A stretch of 64,000 bases of DNA, taken from Gordonia sp. KTR9. GTDB lineage: Bacteria > Actinomycetota > Actinomycetes > Mycobacteriales > Mycobacteriaceae. The stretch lies in assembly GCF_000143885.2 (NCBI RefSeq), contig NC_018581.1, positions 4,898,001 to 4,962,000 of the forward strand. Reading direction: 5' to 3'. The notes under the pieces are model-generated. The model had not been told where the DNA came from, made no database searches, and was given only the letters and a program-made list of their open reading frames with translations. The translations under genes were made by a program, and so were the position numbers. Positions 8,101 to 16,049 of this stretch are shown here, piece by piece (the first letter of the stretch is position 1; every line of letters starts with the position of its first letter).

Positions 8101-8992
8101 GCACATCGACGAGGCGAAGATCGGCAAGAGGTCCTTCCTCGGCAACTCCGGCATGACCGGTCCCGGCCGCAAGGTCCCCAAGAACGGTCTGGTGGCGGTG
8201 CTCTCGGCGACACCTGACCGGGCGAAGTCGGGGTCGAGCTGGCTCGGCAGCCCGCCGGTACGTCTGCGCCGGACCGCCGCCGAGACCGACACCTCGCGCA
8301 CCTTCGAGCCATCGGCCACGCTGAAGGTCGCCCGCTCACTCATCGAGACGCTGCGCCTGGTGCCCGTCATGGTGTCGTTCGGGCTGGGTATCGGCCTGCT
8401 GCTCGCGCTGCAATATGTGGCGGTACACGTGCATTACGGGGTCGCAGCCCTGGTGAGCGGCCTGCTGCTGCTGGTCGTCGGCGCGATCGCCTGTGTCACC
8501 GCCGCCGCGGCGAAATGGCTCGTCGTCGGACGCATCAGGGTGAGCGAGCATCCGTTGTGGAGTTCGTTCGTCTGGCGGAACGAATTGTCCGACGCCTTCG
8601 TCGAAACCGTTGCGGCCCCCTGGTTCGCCAACGCCGCGACCGGTACACCGATCCTCAACCTGTGGTTGCGGATGCTCGGCGCGAAGATCGGTCGCGGCGT
8701 CTGGTGCGAGACCTACTGGTTGCCGGAGGCCGACCTCGTCACCCTCGGCGACGGCGCGACCGTGCAACGCGGCTGCGTGGTGCAGACCCACCTGTTCCAC
8801 GACCGGGTGATGGCCATCGATCGCGTCACCCTGGGTGCGGGTGCGACCCTCGGCCCGCACTGCGTCGCCCTGCCCGCATCCGGACTCGGCGACTCGGCGA
8901 CCGTCGGACCCGCGTCGCTGGTCATGCGTGGTGATGTCGTCCCGGCGCACACCCGCTGGCAGGGAAACCCCATCGCTCCCTGGCCGCGCTGA
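5117..8992 (+). CDS. Pls/PosA-family single-module NRPS (poly-amino-acid synthetase-like)
   Basis: 1291 residues. An adenylation domain (about 1-490) shows FTSGSTGKPKG, NTYGPTE, YRSGDLV, the GRADDQVKVGGRR motif and TSGKVDR (K481). A carrier domain follows with phosphopantetheine Ser537 (EGGGSL). There is no condensation or thioesterase domain. Instead, six membrane helices in three pairs (about 595-656, 831-902, 1080-1140) alternate with three soluble blocks rich in left-handed beta-helix repeats (about 723-816, 952-1020, 1189-1276). This is the architecture of epsilon-poly-lysine synthetase Pls and related PosA proteins, which polymerise a basic amino acid at the membrane. A hand-aligned specificity code is D204, A205, E208, S247, I268, G270, T292, V300, V301, K481, close to the lysine code I remember from bacitracin synthetase. 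The GTG start directly follows a stop codon in frame, so no longer version exists. Confidence 0.85.
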   Translation: MPIPPQFLLSAQADPPRTLCDVLTATARAHPDAAAIDDGEMTLTYGQLLAVVRRTVARLGEAGVGRGSRVGIRMPSGSRDLYVAILATLYAGAAYVPVDADDPDERAELVFGEADVDAIVDAGGPRSTRTASTASTSAEPPARPTPEDDAWIIFTSGSTGKPKGVAVTHRNAAAFVDAEAAMFLPDAPIGPHDRVLAGLSVAFDASCEEMWLAWRNGACLVPAPRSLVRSGMDLGPWLVARDITVVSTVPTLASLWPPEALEAVRLLIFGGEACPPELADRLAVPGREVWNTYGPTEATVVACAAPLGGGGPVRIGLPLRGWDLAVVDAQGQPVAEGEVGELVIGGVGLARYLDPAKDAEKYAPMPTLGWERAYRSGDLVRLDTAGLLFMGRADDQVKVGGRRIELGEIDNALQNLPGVSGAAAAVRKSAAGNSLLVGYLVSADPGFDVAGAHAELRRQLPAAMVPTLALVDELPTRTSGKVDRDALPWPLPGSGRPVDDDVELSETELWLAQLWTDVLGLTVSSPDVDFFAEGGGSLAAAQLVTAVRERYPDISVADLYDHPRLGSMAEMLGARRPTTSIDERHIEPTPRSAGLAQLALTLPLTTLTGLQWATWLGVVNNLAVLTAERMDRTVEWLVEINWWVLLAAFLVFITPPGRMCIAAVGARVLLARVSPGVYPRGGNVHLRLWVAERLLDASGAANLSGAPWMIYLARALGATIGRGVDLHTIPPVTGLLTVGDGVSVEPEVDISGWWIDGDDVHIGEIAIKRGASIGARSTLTPGAVVGRDAVVAPGSAVFGRVKARQHWAGSPAAKIGKAEHPWPDHRPPRATWWVPVFGLSSLGLAAIPLISLASGLAVIGSWALTADRLRDAGIRALILLPAATVTSLFVFAAITAALVRLASLGLNTGYHPVRSRVGWQVWITERLLDAARTYLFPLYASLLTPIWFRILGAKVGAGTEISTALVLPRFTTIGDGAFLADDTMVASYELGGGWLHIDEAKIGKRSFLGNSGMTGPGRKVPKNGLVAVLSATPDRAKSGSSWLGSPPVRLRRTAAETDTSRTFEPSATLKVARSLIETLRLVPVMVSFGLGIGLLLALQYVAVHVHYGVAALVSGLLLLVVGAIACVTAAAAKWLVVGRIRVSEHPLWSSFVWRNELSDAFVETVAAPWFANAATGTPILNLWLRMLGAKIGRGVWCETYWLPEADLVTLGDGATVQRGCVVQTHLFHDRVMAIDRVTLGAGATLGPHCVALPASGLGDSATVGPASLVMRGDVVPAHTRWQGNPIAPWPR

Positions 8993-9004
8993 CGGGGTTT
9001 CGAC

Positions 9005-9082
9005 AAGCTCAACCGGCAGAGGGAAGCTCAACCGGCAGAGTGAAGCTGCAACCGGCAGAGGGAAGCTCAACCGGCGGAGGGG
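9005..9082. repeat. Four tandem 19-20 bp repeats after the Pls-like gene
   Basis: Units begin AAGCTCAACCGGCAGAG at 9005, 9024, 9043 and 9063, with small differences (one inserted G in unit 3, one A-to-G change in unit 4). They follow TTTCGACAAGCTCAACC, whose complement resembles the edge of the repeat embedded at 52953-53038. They end 6 bp before the convergent HdeD-like gene. Function unknown. Confidence 0.7.
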
Positions 9083-9088
9083 TGCGGA

Positions 9089-9676
9089 TCAGACCGCGGG
9101 CTCTCCGGCGGCCGGCTGCTCGACCTTCTTGGGCAGCGTGAGGAGTGTGGCGATCGACAGGGCGACGAGCATGATGCCGCCGACCAGGGCGAGCACCTCG
9201 AGCGAGAACGCGGGCAGCACCATCATCACGATGCCGGCGATGATCGCGACGATGCCCGACAGGATCAGGAACCAGGTCGGGGAATGACCGGACTTGGTGA
9301 TCGCCGCGTACAGGTCGGCGACGCCCTGGAAGATCCAGCCGATCCCGATGAACACCGCGAGCAGCCACACGGCATCGCCCGGGCTGAACAGTGCGATCAC
9401 ACCGGCCAGCAGCACGATTGCGCCGACGATCCCCAGCATCACCCGGACCCCGGTGCTCAGGAACGACGCCGCGAAGGCCTGGTAGATGCGGAAGATGCCG
9501 GCGATGATCAGCGAGATCGCGAACAGCATTGCAACGACGACGATGGTCGGCCCGGGCCACAGGATCGCGACGACCCCGATCACGATGCCGACGATCGACG
9601 TGATGATCAGTGCCGTGCGCACGGCACCGACCAGTTCGTCGGGGAAGTGTTTGGTGTACACCGTGGCGAAGGTCAT
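9089..9676 (-). CDS. HdeD-family (DUF308) membrane protein
   Basis: 195 residues with six hydrophobic segments in three similar pairs across residues 20-180, and short charged ends. Repeated patterns such as GIVAIIAGIVMMVLP and GIGWIFQGVADLYAAI are characteristic of the HdeD/DUF308 family, known from acid-stress membrane proteins of enterobacteria. The role in actinobacteria is not established. The gene is convergent with the Pls-like gene and divergent from the thioesterase-like gene. ATG at 9676 gives a sensible N terminus; longer reading would only add basic residues. Confidence 0.75.
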   Translation of the reverse strand: MTFATVYTKHFPDELVGAVRTALIITSIVGIVIGVVAILWPGPTIVVVAMLFAISLIIAGIFRIYQAFAASFLSTGVRVMLGIVGAIVLLAGVIALFSPGDAVWLLAVFIGIGWIFQGVADLYAAITKSGHSPTWFLILSGIVAIIAGIVMMVLPAFSLEVLALVGGIMLVALSIATLLTLPKKVEQPAAGEPAV

Positions 9677-9783
9677 GGTCGGAGGTTATCCGCCGCAGGA
9701 GGATCCGGCGCGCTATTCGCGCAGGAGTGGCACAAACCCGACCGTCGTCGTCGACGCGAATGAACACGGGGTAACAAGTAACG

Positions 9784-10665
9784 ATGACCGATATCGCTTA
9801 CTTCGAGCCGATCAGCGGAACCGGCGGGGCCGACCGCGGGATCCGGTACCGTCCGACCCGCTTCGCCGCCAGCCCGTGGGCACCCGGGACCCTGAACGGT
9901 CCGTCGGTGTGCGGCCTCGCCGCGCGCGCGGTCGAGATCGAGTTCGGCGGGGACGAGTTCCTACCCGCCCGGTGCACCATCGATCTCTTCCGGGCCGCGC
10001 GCGACATCGTCACCTCGACACGGGTCCGCCCGGTGCGATCCGGCGGACGCATCCGGGTCGTCGACGTCGAGGTCGTACAGCATCCGGAGGATGGCGACGA
10101 GGTCGTCGTCGCCCGCGGTTCCACCGTGTTCCTGCGCACCTCGAGCAACCCGCCCGGGCAACGGTGGCATCGTCCGGCCGAAACGGTCACCTTCCACCCG
10201 CCCGCGGTGGCCGCCGAGGACGACGACCTCTTCCCCCGGTTCGCCTCCGACGCCACGGCCGGGGCCGTCGGCGAGTGGGGACGGGACATGGCGGCTCATC
10301 AGAACGCGCACCGCAAGCGACGGTGGTCCCGCGCCGCGCCCATCGTGACCGGGGAGAAACCCACGCCGTTTCAGAGCGCGGTCGTCAGCGCCGAGGCCGC
10401 GAGCTTCGTCTCGAACTGGGGCAGCGCGGGCATCGGCTTCATCAACTGCGATCTGACCGTCGCGCTGAGCCGTTTGCCGTCGGATGGGCGGGTCGGCGTC
10501 GAGGCCGACCTGCACATCGAGGACGACGGCGTCTCGGTGAGCACCGCCGGGCTCTACGATGCCGACGGCATGTTCGGGACCGCCCTCGTGACCGCGGTGA
10601 ACAATGCGGCCGCACAGATCGACTTCACCACCGTCGACATCTCCGAACGCTTTCGAGAAGCCTGA
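9784..10665 (+). CDS. Thioesterase-superfamily (double hot-dog) protein
   Basis: 293 residues. The N-terminal half carries GPSVCGLAARAVE and a CTIDLFRAAR segment, and the C-terminal half carries a second hot-dog pattern with DGVSVSTAGLYDADGMFG near residues 255-275. This fits the acyl-CoA thioesterase-like family common in Mycobacteriales, which may cleave acyl-CoA or bind acyl groups. No classical Asp/Glu active-site signature can be assigned by eye. ATG at 9784 is preceded by AAGTAACG; the longer frame from 9486 runs through the opposite-strand HdeD gene and is not used. Cytoplasmic, probably monocistronic. Confidence 0.65.
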   Translation: MTDIAYFEPISGTGGADRGIRYRPTRFAASPWAPGTLNGPSVCGLAARAVEIEFGGDEFLPARCTIDLFRAARDIVTSTRVRPVRSGGRIRVVDVEVVQHPEDGDEVVVARGSTVFLRTSSNPPGQRWHRPAETVTFHPPAVAAEDDDLFPRFASDATAGAVGEWGRDMAAHQNAHRKRRWSRAAPIVTGEKPTPFQSAVVSAEAASFVSNWGSAGIGFINCDLTVALSRLPSDGRVGVEADLHIEDDGVSVSTAGLYDADGMFGTALVTAVNNAAAQIDFTTVDISERFREA

Positions 10666-10743
10666 GGACACACAGCCATTAGGCTCGCGAAGCACCGTAG
10701 TGCACCTCACACATATATCTCAGGTCTTGATAAGGTCACGGCC

Positions 10744-11814
10744 ATGACACGGCGCCTCTCACGGCTCTTCCTGGGTCTTGTCGTCTCCGTATTGGCCCTG
10801 GCCTTGACGACCACCCTGGCCGCCTCACCCGCGCACGCCGCCCCGCATGCCAACGGTCCGGCGACCATCGTCAACCGGTTGACCGGCCCGTTCGCGATGA
10901 ACGACACCATCGGGCGGTTCAACATCGTCGGTACCGATCTCGGTGTCATGTGGGACAACGGCCGCGGCGAGATCCTCACCGCGTTCGGTGACACCCAGTC
11001 GTTCAACGGGTGGTCCCTGTTGTACGGCGAGCTCTTCTACTGGCGGTCCAACGTCCTGCTCCGCAGCACCGACAGGCATCTGAACGACGGGATGACGTTC
11101 ACCTCGCATGCCGGCCGCCCCGGCCATGCGAAGCGTCTGCTGAAGCCGAACGTCCGCCGCGAGGTCACGATCATCCCGACCGCGGGGGTGGCCGCCAACG
11201 GCAAGCAGTACATGACCGTGATGTCGGTCAAACGTTGGGACTCGCCCGGCATCTGGACCACCAACTGGGCCGGTCTGGTCTCCTCCGCCGACAACGGGGA
11301 GAACTGGCGTGCGGTGAATTCGTTCCGTCCCAACGGGGGCGGCAACAAGAAGTTCCAGATGGGCGCCTTCCTCAAGGTCGGCAAGACCATCTATTACTAC
11401 GGGACGCCCGACGGACGTTGGGGCGGAGTCTATCTCGCCCGCGTCGACGAGAAGGACATCGAGAAGCTCGGGAAGTGGCAGTACTTCTCCTACGGCAATT
11501 GGGTACCGAACAACCCCGATGCCGCCACCCCGGTGATGGGCGCGCCGACAGGCGAGCTGTCGGTGCAGTGGAACGACTACCTCGGCAAGTACATCTCACT
11601 GGCCAGCCAGGATGTCGGCGTCACCCTGCGCACCGCCGACAAGCCCTGGGGCCCGTGGACTTCCGGCGAGATCGTCGCACCCTCGGTGGACCCGTACACG
11701 GGTTACGCACCCTACATCCACCCGTGGTCGAAGGGCAGCACCCTCTACTTCACCTACTCGATCTCCATCGGGTACCAGGTCTACCTGATGCGGCTACCGC
11801 TGCGCCGCGGCTGA
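10744..11814 (+). CDS. Secreted DUF4185 protein, putative endo-D-arabinanase
   Basis: 356 residues with a signal peptide (basic start, hydrophobic core about 8-27, likely cleavage after SPAHA near residue 32). The mature part contains spaced GDT, MWDNG and SSADNGENW motifs and a YGTPDGRWGG segment, as expected of DUF4185, a predicted five-bladed propeller family. As I recall, DUF4185 members were recently assigned to glycoside hydrolase family GH183 and shown to cut D-arabinan of mycobacterial cell walls. If so, this exported enzyme could remodel the organism's own arabinogalactan or lipoarabinomannan. Activity here is inferred from family only. Confidence 0.7.
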   Translation: MTRRLSRLFLGLVVSVLALALTTTLAASPAHAAPHANGPATIVNRLTGPFAMNDTIGRFNIVGTDLGVMWDNGRGEILTAFGDTQSFNGWSLLYGELFYWRSNVLLRSTDRHLNDGMTFTSHAGRPGHAKRLLKPNVRREVTIIPTAGVAANGKQYMTVMSVKRWDSPGIWTTNWAGLVSSADNGENWRAVNSFRPNGGGNKKFQMGAFLKVGKTIYYYGTPDGRWGGVYLARVDEKDIEKLGKWQYFSYGNWVPNNPDAATPVMGAPTGELSVQWNDYLGKYISLASQDVGVTLRTADKPWGPWTSGEIVAPSVDPYTGYAPYIHPWSKGSTLYFTYSISIGYQVYLMRLPLRRG

Positions 11815-11877
11815 CCTACCACTGCCCACCCCCGACACGTCGGGAGATGGACATCACCGTCCCGTGATCCGGTCGGC

Positions 11878-12720
11878 TCACGCGAATTCTCCAAGCCAGT
11901 CGTCGATGGCCTGTGCGACTTGCGCCGCGGATTCCATGGGGGCGAGATGACCGACGCCGTCGAGCGTGACCAGGTCGGGACGGCCGGGTAGTAGTTGTTG
12001 TAACCGGGTGGCTTGCTCGACGGGAATCCATGGATCATCGGCGCCCCAACCGATGCGGGTGGGACACCGCACCTGTGACAGTCGTTCCACGACGGGCCTG
12101 GTGTGCTCTGGTCGCAGGGCCGCGATCTGCCGATAGAAGCCGGCTTGGCCGTTCCCGCCGAGCCATGGCTGGACGAGCGCATCGAGCTGCTCTGCGGGCA
12201 GTCCGTGGGGTATGGCTCCGGCGATGTACTCGCGTACCAGCGCGGCGTGCAGAGCGTCGGGAAGTTGAGCAAACACCTCTGGATGGTCAGCGACCAGGCG
12301 GAAGAACGGTGATCCCCATGGATCGAGGGTCACGATGTCCCAGAGAAACAACGATGCATACCCGCAATCGCGGAGTAGATGGGCGCCCAACGCGACCGCA
12401 CCGCCGATGTCATGAGCAACGACATGCGGCCGGGTAACGCCCCACAACGACTGCACCTGGGCGAATCTCGACATCTGGGTTGTCAGGTCGAGTGGCGCAT
12501 CGGGGGTGATCGATTGGCCGTATCCCGGCATGTCCCACAGGAACACGCGGCGATCGCGACCGACATGGCGGGCTACCTCAGCCCATACACGCGCAGACCA
12601 GGGGGTGCCGTGACACATCACAACCTCTCCAACGGCCTGGTGCGTGGGCTCGAAAACGTACGTCGCAACACGTATTCCGTCGACGGTGAGGTAGTGCGGC
12701 CGCGGCAGTTCGGTGTCCAT
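11878..12720 (-). CDS. Alpha/beta hydrolase with Asp nucleophile (haloalkane dehalogenase / epoxide hydrolase type)
   Basis: 280 residues. HGTPW (37-41) forms the oxyanion loop and AHDIGG places Asp104 at the nucleophile elbow, where esterases have Ser. GADDPW and GVGHLAP near the C terminus supply the acid and the general-base His. An Asp nucleophile indicates the haloalkane dehalogenase/epoxide hydrolase branch rather than an esterase. No signal peptide is seen. It lies 103 bp downstream of the TetR gene on the same strand, and the aldo-keto reductase is divergent from that TetR, so the three probably form one detoxification or catabolic module. The natural substrate is unknown. Confidence 0.8.
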   Translation of the reverse strand: MDTELPRPHYLTVDGIRVATYVFEPTHQAVGEVVMCHGTPWSARVWAEVARHVGRDRRVFLWDMPGYGQSITPDAPLDLTTQMSRFAQVQSLWGVTRPHVVAHDIGGAVALGAHLLRDCGYASLFLWDIVTLDPWGSPFFRLVADHPEVFAQLPDALHAALVREYIAGAIPHGLPAEQLDALVQPWLGGNGQAGFYRQIAALRPEHTRPVVERLSQVRCPTRIGWGADDPWIPVEQATRLQQLLPGRPDLVTLDGVGHLAPMESAAQVAQAIDDWLGEFA

Positions 12721-12823
12721 GAGTCAGAACTCGACCTCTCTGGGGTATCGGGATGGATAGACCGCCAGGCGCGAACTCAGCGGTGGTTGCTGCACTCAGG
12801 AGCGCCAAGAGGGCGTCAGTGCT

Positions 12824-13513
12824 CTATCGCCTCGGACGCGGGGATGTCGTCGCAGCTGCGGGCGAGGTCGGTGCGGCACCGGACCGAGTGAAGCAGTGTG
12901 CATGCAATGCCGCAAGTGTGGTGCGTACCGCCAGCTCGGCGGCATTGTCATCGAGTGGTGTTGTGGTGGTGAGAAATTGGTAGTACAGCGGCGATGACAG
13001 GTGGCGTACGACGGCTGTCGCGTCGGTGTTTGCGGGAACGTCGCCGCGGTCAATGGCGTCGAGGATCGGTAGCGACCATTCCTCGACGCGTCGCCGGTAG
13101 AACTTGGCCAGTGCGGTCTTGGTGTCCCGATCGTGGGTGGCTGCGGCGATCAGCGCAGCGAACAGAGGCCCTTGACGTGGGTGTGTGAGCGTCCGTACGA
13201 GCAGTTCGGCGTTGGCGCTCAGATCGGCGTCCAGATCACCGGTTCGTGTCGCGGACACCGATCCTGTGGCCATGTCATCGAGCAGGTCGGCCACCAGAGC
13301 TTGAGCCGTCCCCCACCGGCGGTAGATCGTGGTCTTTCCCACCCCCGCCGACCGAGCGATCGAGGGCAGGTCGATTCCGGCGAAGCCGTGCTCGATGAGC
13401 GCGTCTTCAGTCGCGGTCAGCACCGCCTTGCGTACTGCAGCGGTGCGCCCGCCGGGGCGAGCAGCGACCGGATGAACAGCGACGGGGGCGGCACTCGGGC
13501 GGGACTGAGCCAT
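12824..13513 (-). CDS. TetR-family transcriptional repressor
   Basis: 229 residues. The helix-turn-helix lies at about 27-75 with the diagnostic IARSAGVGKTTIYRRWG segment. The rest is the helical ligand-binding and dimer region, with a proline/serine-rich tail. It is divergent from the aldo-keto reductase, with an inverted repeat in the shared upstream region, and upstream of the alpha/beta hydrolase. TetR repressors usually control such flanking genes in response to a substrate, so regulation of both is likely but inferred. The N-terminal 25 residues are low-complexity; the start could be a few codons later. Confidence 0.85.
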   Translation of the reverse strand: MAQSRPSAAPVAVHPVAARPGGRTAAVRKAVLTATEDALIEHGFAGIDLPSIARSAGVGKTTIYRRWGTAQALVADLLDDMATGSVSATRTGDLDADLSANAELLVRTLTHPRQGPLFAALIAAATHDRDTKTALAKFYRRRVEEWSLPILDAIDRGDVPANTDATAVVRHLSSPLYYQFLTTTTPLDDNAAELAVRTTLAALHAHCFTRSGAAPTSPAAATTSPRPRR

Positions 13514-13545
13514 GACTTCATACTACGACCGCGCACGCCTTATCG

Positions 13546-13558
13546 GGAACCCAGTTCC
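13546..13558. promoter_or_regulatory. Candidate TetR operator between tetR and the aldo-keto reductase
   Basis: GGAAC-CCA-GTTCC is a 13-bp inverted repeat, 33 bp upstream of the TetR start and about 60 bp upstream of the reductase start. Position in the shared divergent promoter region suggests an operator. The arms are only 5 bp, so this is tentative. Confidence 0.35.
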
Positions 13559-13618
13559 ATTTATGATGTTCGGCAGGTATCGTTGCTAATGGTTCTGTTA
13601 TCCCGTTAAGGAGTGGGT

Positions 13619-14653
13619 ATGGAGTATCGACAGGTGGGCCGTTCTGGTCTGGTGGTCTCGGAATTCGGTTTTGGTGCCGCCACATTCGGCGGACGGGGTG
13701 AGTTCTTCGGCGCGTGGGGAGACACCGACGTCGTGGCCGCGCGCCGGCTCGTCGATCTGTGTCTGGATGCCGGTGTCACCCTGTTCGACACAGCTGATGT
13801 GTACTCCGACGGCGCATCCGAAGAAGTGTTGGGTGCGGCACTACGCGGTCGGCGCGATCGTGTCGTGCTGTCGACGAAAGCCGCGTTGCCCATCGGTGCG
13901 GGCCCATCCGATCGCGGGACCTCCCGCACGCGGTTGATCAACGCCGTCGACGCAGCGCTGCGGCGCCTCGACACCGACTGGATCGACCTGTTTCAGCTGC
14001 ACGCCTTCGATGCCGCCACCCCCCTCGACGAGGTCACCGACACGCTGGATGTGCTCGTGCGCAGCGGCAAGGTGCGCTACACCGGTGTGTCCAACTTCTC
14101 GGGCTGGCAGTTGATGGGTTCACTGTCGACCGCCGACCGACGCAACGCCCCACGGCATGTCGCTCATCAGGTGTATTACTCGCTGATCGGGCGCGACTAC
14201 GAATGGGAGCTGATGCCGCTCGGCGCCGCCGAGGGCGTCGGCGCGATCGTGTGGAGTCCCCTCGGTTGGGGTCGGCTGACCGGACGCATACGGCGCGACG
14301 CGCCCCTGCCACCGACGAGTCGATTGCATTCCACCGCGGACGCCGGCCCACCGGTCGATGACGAACACCTCTACACCGTGGTCGACGCCCTCGACCACGT
14401 CGCCGAAGAGACCGGTCACACCGTCGCGCAAGTCGCCCTCAACTGGCTCAGCCGCAGACCCACCGTGTCCAGCGTGATCATCGGCGCCCGCAACGACTCC
14501 CAGCTCCTGGACAACCTCGGCGCGGCCGGATGGTCACTGACCACCGAACAGGTCCGCTACCTCGACGACGCCTCGGCAGTCGAGGCGCCCTACCCCTATT
14601 TCCCCTACCGACGACAGGAAGGCTTCGCCCTGCTCAACCCGCCCACCGTGTAA
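13619..14653 (+). CDS. Aldo/keto reductase
   Basis: 344-residue NAD(P)H-dependent oxidoreductase of the AKR (beta/alpha)8 fold. The catalytic tetrad is visible as D57 and Y62 (FDTADVY), K87 (LSTKA) and H128 (LFQLHAF). The cofactor-binding end has SSVIIGARNDSQL. It reduces aldehydes or ketones; the size and motifs fit the AKR subgroup with YajO- and voltage-channel-beta-like members. The ATG at 13619 follows AAGGAG with 5-bp spacing, whereas the GTG at 13613 overlaps that site, so 13619 is preferred. Divergent from the TetR gene, which probably represses it. Confidence 0.9.
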   Translation: MEYRQVGRSGLVVSEFGFGAATFGGRGEFFGAWGDTDVVAARRLVDLCLDAGVTLFDTADVYSDGASEEVLGAALRGRRDRVVLSTKAALPIGAGPSDRGTSRTRLINAVDAALRRLDTDWIDLFQLHAFDAATPLDEVTDTLDVLVRSGKVRYTGVSNFSGWQLMGSLSTADRRNAPRHVAHQVYYSLIGRDYEWELMPLGAAEGVGAIVWSPLGWGRLTGRIRRDAPLPPTSRLHSTADAGPPVDDEHLYTVVDALDHVAEETGHTVAQVALNWLSRRPTVSSVIIGARNDSQLLDNLGAAGWSLTTEQVRYLDDASAVEAPYPYFPYRRQEGFALLNPPTV

Positions 14654-14820
14654 CACACATTCCGGCGGACGCCATGGAGACTGTTCAGCTCGTCGTTCGA
14701 TCATCGGACGCGGTAACACCCAGCGAGGCGGGGGCGACCATCATCACAAGGGGGTTCGATGTAGCAAAGTCTTGCTGCACTTCCTTCCATCTTTGCTTCT
14801 TCAACAGTGAGGACCCACCC

Positions 14821-15363
14821 ATGCTCCACCGCATCCGAGCAACCGCTGCCGGGATCGCCATGGCCGGCGCCGCAGCAGTATCGATCGCCATCGCTCCGAC
14901 AGCATCAGCGACCCCAGACCCCGCAACCCCGGTCGCCGCACCGGAATTGACGTTCGCCCTCCCGGCGATCAGCGGCCCGAATGTCGGCCCGGGCTATGTG
15001 GGAGGTGGATTGTTTCGCCAAACACTCGTGACCGCCCGACCCGCCGCCGGATCATCGGTGTCATTTGCGGTCGCCAACCTGGCGCACTACAACACCTTTT
15101 ACGCCTACCAGTACGTGCAGGTGGCGTGGCGTAACCTCACCACCGGTGCAACCGGCACGGTGAACCTGAGGCACTGGCAGCGACCGAACTTCGCCCCCGG
15201 CACCATCCCCCTCACGGGATACCCCTCCACCCTGCCCACCACAGCATCAGCACCGACCGGGGCAGGACCCCTCGTATCGACCGTGACCGTGCTGCGCGAG
15301 CAGTACAGCGGCACCGTGGCCAACAACATCATTCCCGGCCTCAACGCACTCCTCGTGCCCTAA
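14821..15363 (+). CDS. Exported protein of unknown function
   Basis: 180 residues beginning MLHRIRATAAG, with a signal peptide (hydrophobic core about 7-27, likely cleavage after TASA near 31). The mature part is beta-rich in appearance, with NTFYAYQYVQVAWRNLTTG and a repeated Thr/Pro/Ala linker, and has no cysteine. I do not recognise a family. The ATG at 14821 is preceded by GTGAGGA; the longer frame from 14530 overlaps the reductase gene. A lipoprotein gene follows 39 bp downstream on the same strand, so the two are likely coexpressed at the cell surface. Confidence 0.65.
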   Translation: MLHRIRATAAGIAMAGAAAVSIAIAPTASATPDPATPVAAPELTFALPAISGPNVGPGYVGGGLFRQTLVTARPAAGSSVSFAVANLAHYNTFYAYQYVQVAWRNLTTGATGTVNLRHWQRPNFAPGTIPLTGYPSTLPTTASAPTGAGPLVSTVTVLREQYSGTVANNIIPGLNALLVP

Positions 15364-15402
15364 CCCCTACGACCCACCACCAGACAGCAAGGGGCACAAC
15401 CG

Positions 15403-15951
15403 ATGAGGCATATCCGCACACTCACCGCCGTCGCGGCCGCCGCCACGGCGCTCGCACTTGCCGGCTGTACCAGCGACCCCACCGACACCCCACCCCAGTC
15501 ACCGTCAGCGCCGGGCAGCGCAGCCACGGGCAGCACCAGCACATCGGCGGCCGGTGAATCCACTGCAGCTCCCCGCGGTGCCCCCGGCGCCGAAACCGGC
15601 ATCGACCCCGGCGTCGACGCCCCGGATCAACCGCAGCCCACCGAGGCGACCGGTCCCACACCCGACCAGGGAGCACCCCCAGCCGCCGAACGCCCTACCG
15701 ATCCCAACGAACCCTCCGCCGCAGGCACCTACTGCGGGGCCGGCTACAACGGCCTGGCCATATGGGCCTTCGGACCCGACTGCGCCACCGCCCAATCGGT
15801 GTCATCGGCCCTGGGCGCTCAACGCGCCACCGGCGCCCAGTTCCCCATCACAGTCACCGTCGCCGGAAGCACCTGGAACTGCTACCAAGGCGGCACACCC
15901 GTGCCCTACATGGAATGCTCCGGCCTCGGCGCCGTCCGACTCACCTCCTGA
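15403..15951 (+). CDS. Lipoprotein with disordered linker and small Cys-containing C-terminal domain
   Basis: 182 residues. The signal peptide ends in a lipobox LALAGC with lipidated Cys22. A long Ser/Thr/Pro/Ala linker (about 23-105) leads to a C-terminal domain of roughly 75 residues containing four cysteines (in TYCGAG, GPDCAT, TWNCYQ, YMECSG) that could form two disulfides outside the membrane. Function unknown; the layout resembles surface-anchored small domains of mycobacteria. It follows the exported protein gene and converges on the nitroreductase gene. Confidence 0.75.
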   Translation: MRHIRTLTAVAAAATALALAGCTSDPTDTPPQSPSAPGSAATGSTSTSAAGESTAAPRGAPGAETGIDPGVDAPDQPQPTEATGPTPDQGAPPAAERPTDPNEPSAAGTYCGAGYNGLAIWAFGPDCATAQSVSSALGAQRATGAQFPITVTVAGSTWNCYQGGTPVPYMECSGLGAVRLTS

Positions 15952-16049
15952 GACACCTCCCCCAGCGTCCGAACCGCCGTGGCTGTGGTCGACCCCAGGC
16001 GCGCCAGATCCGATTGCCGCGTGAACACGCCGAACTCCCCGCGCTCAGG

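Noticed and set aside
9005..9082. Operator or CRISPR from the 19-20 bp repeats
   Set aside because: No spacers and position between two convergent gene ends; better treated as a simple intergenic repeat.
13571..13600. Second operator near the aldo-keto reductase start
   Set aside because: Only short AT-rich words (GGTATC, GGTTCTGTTATCC) without a real dyad.
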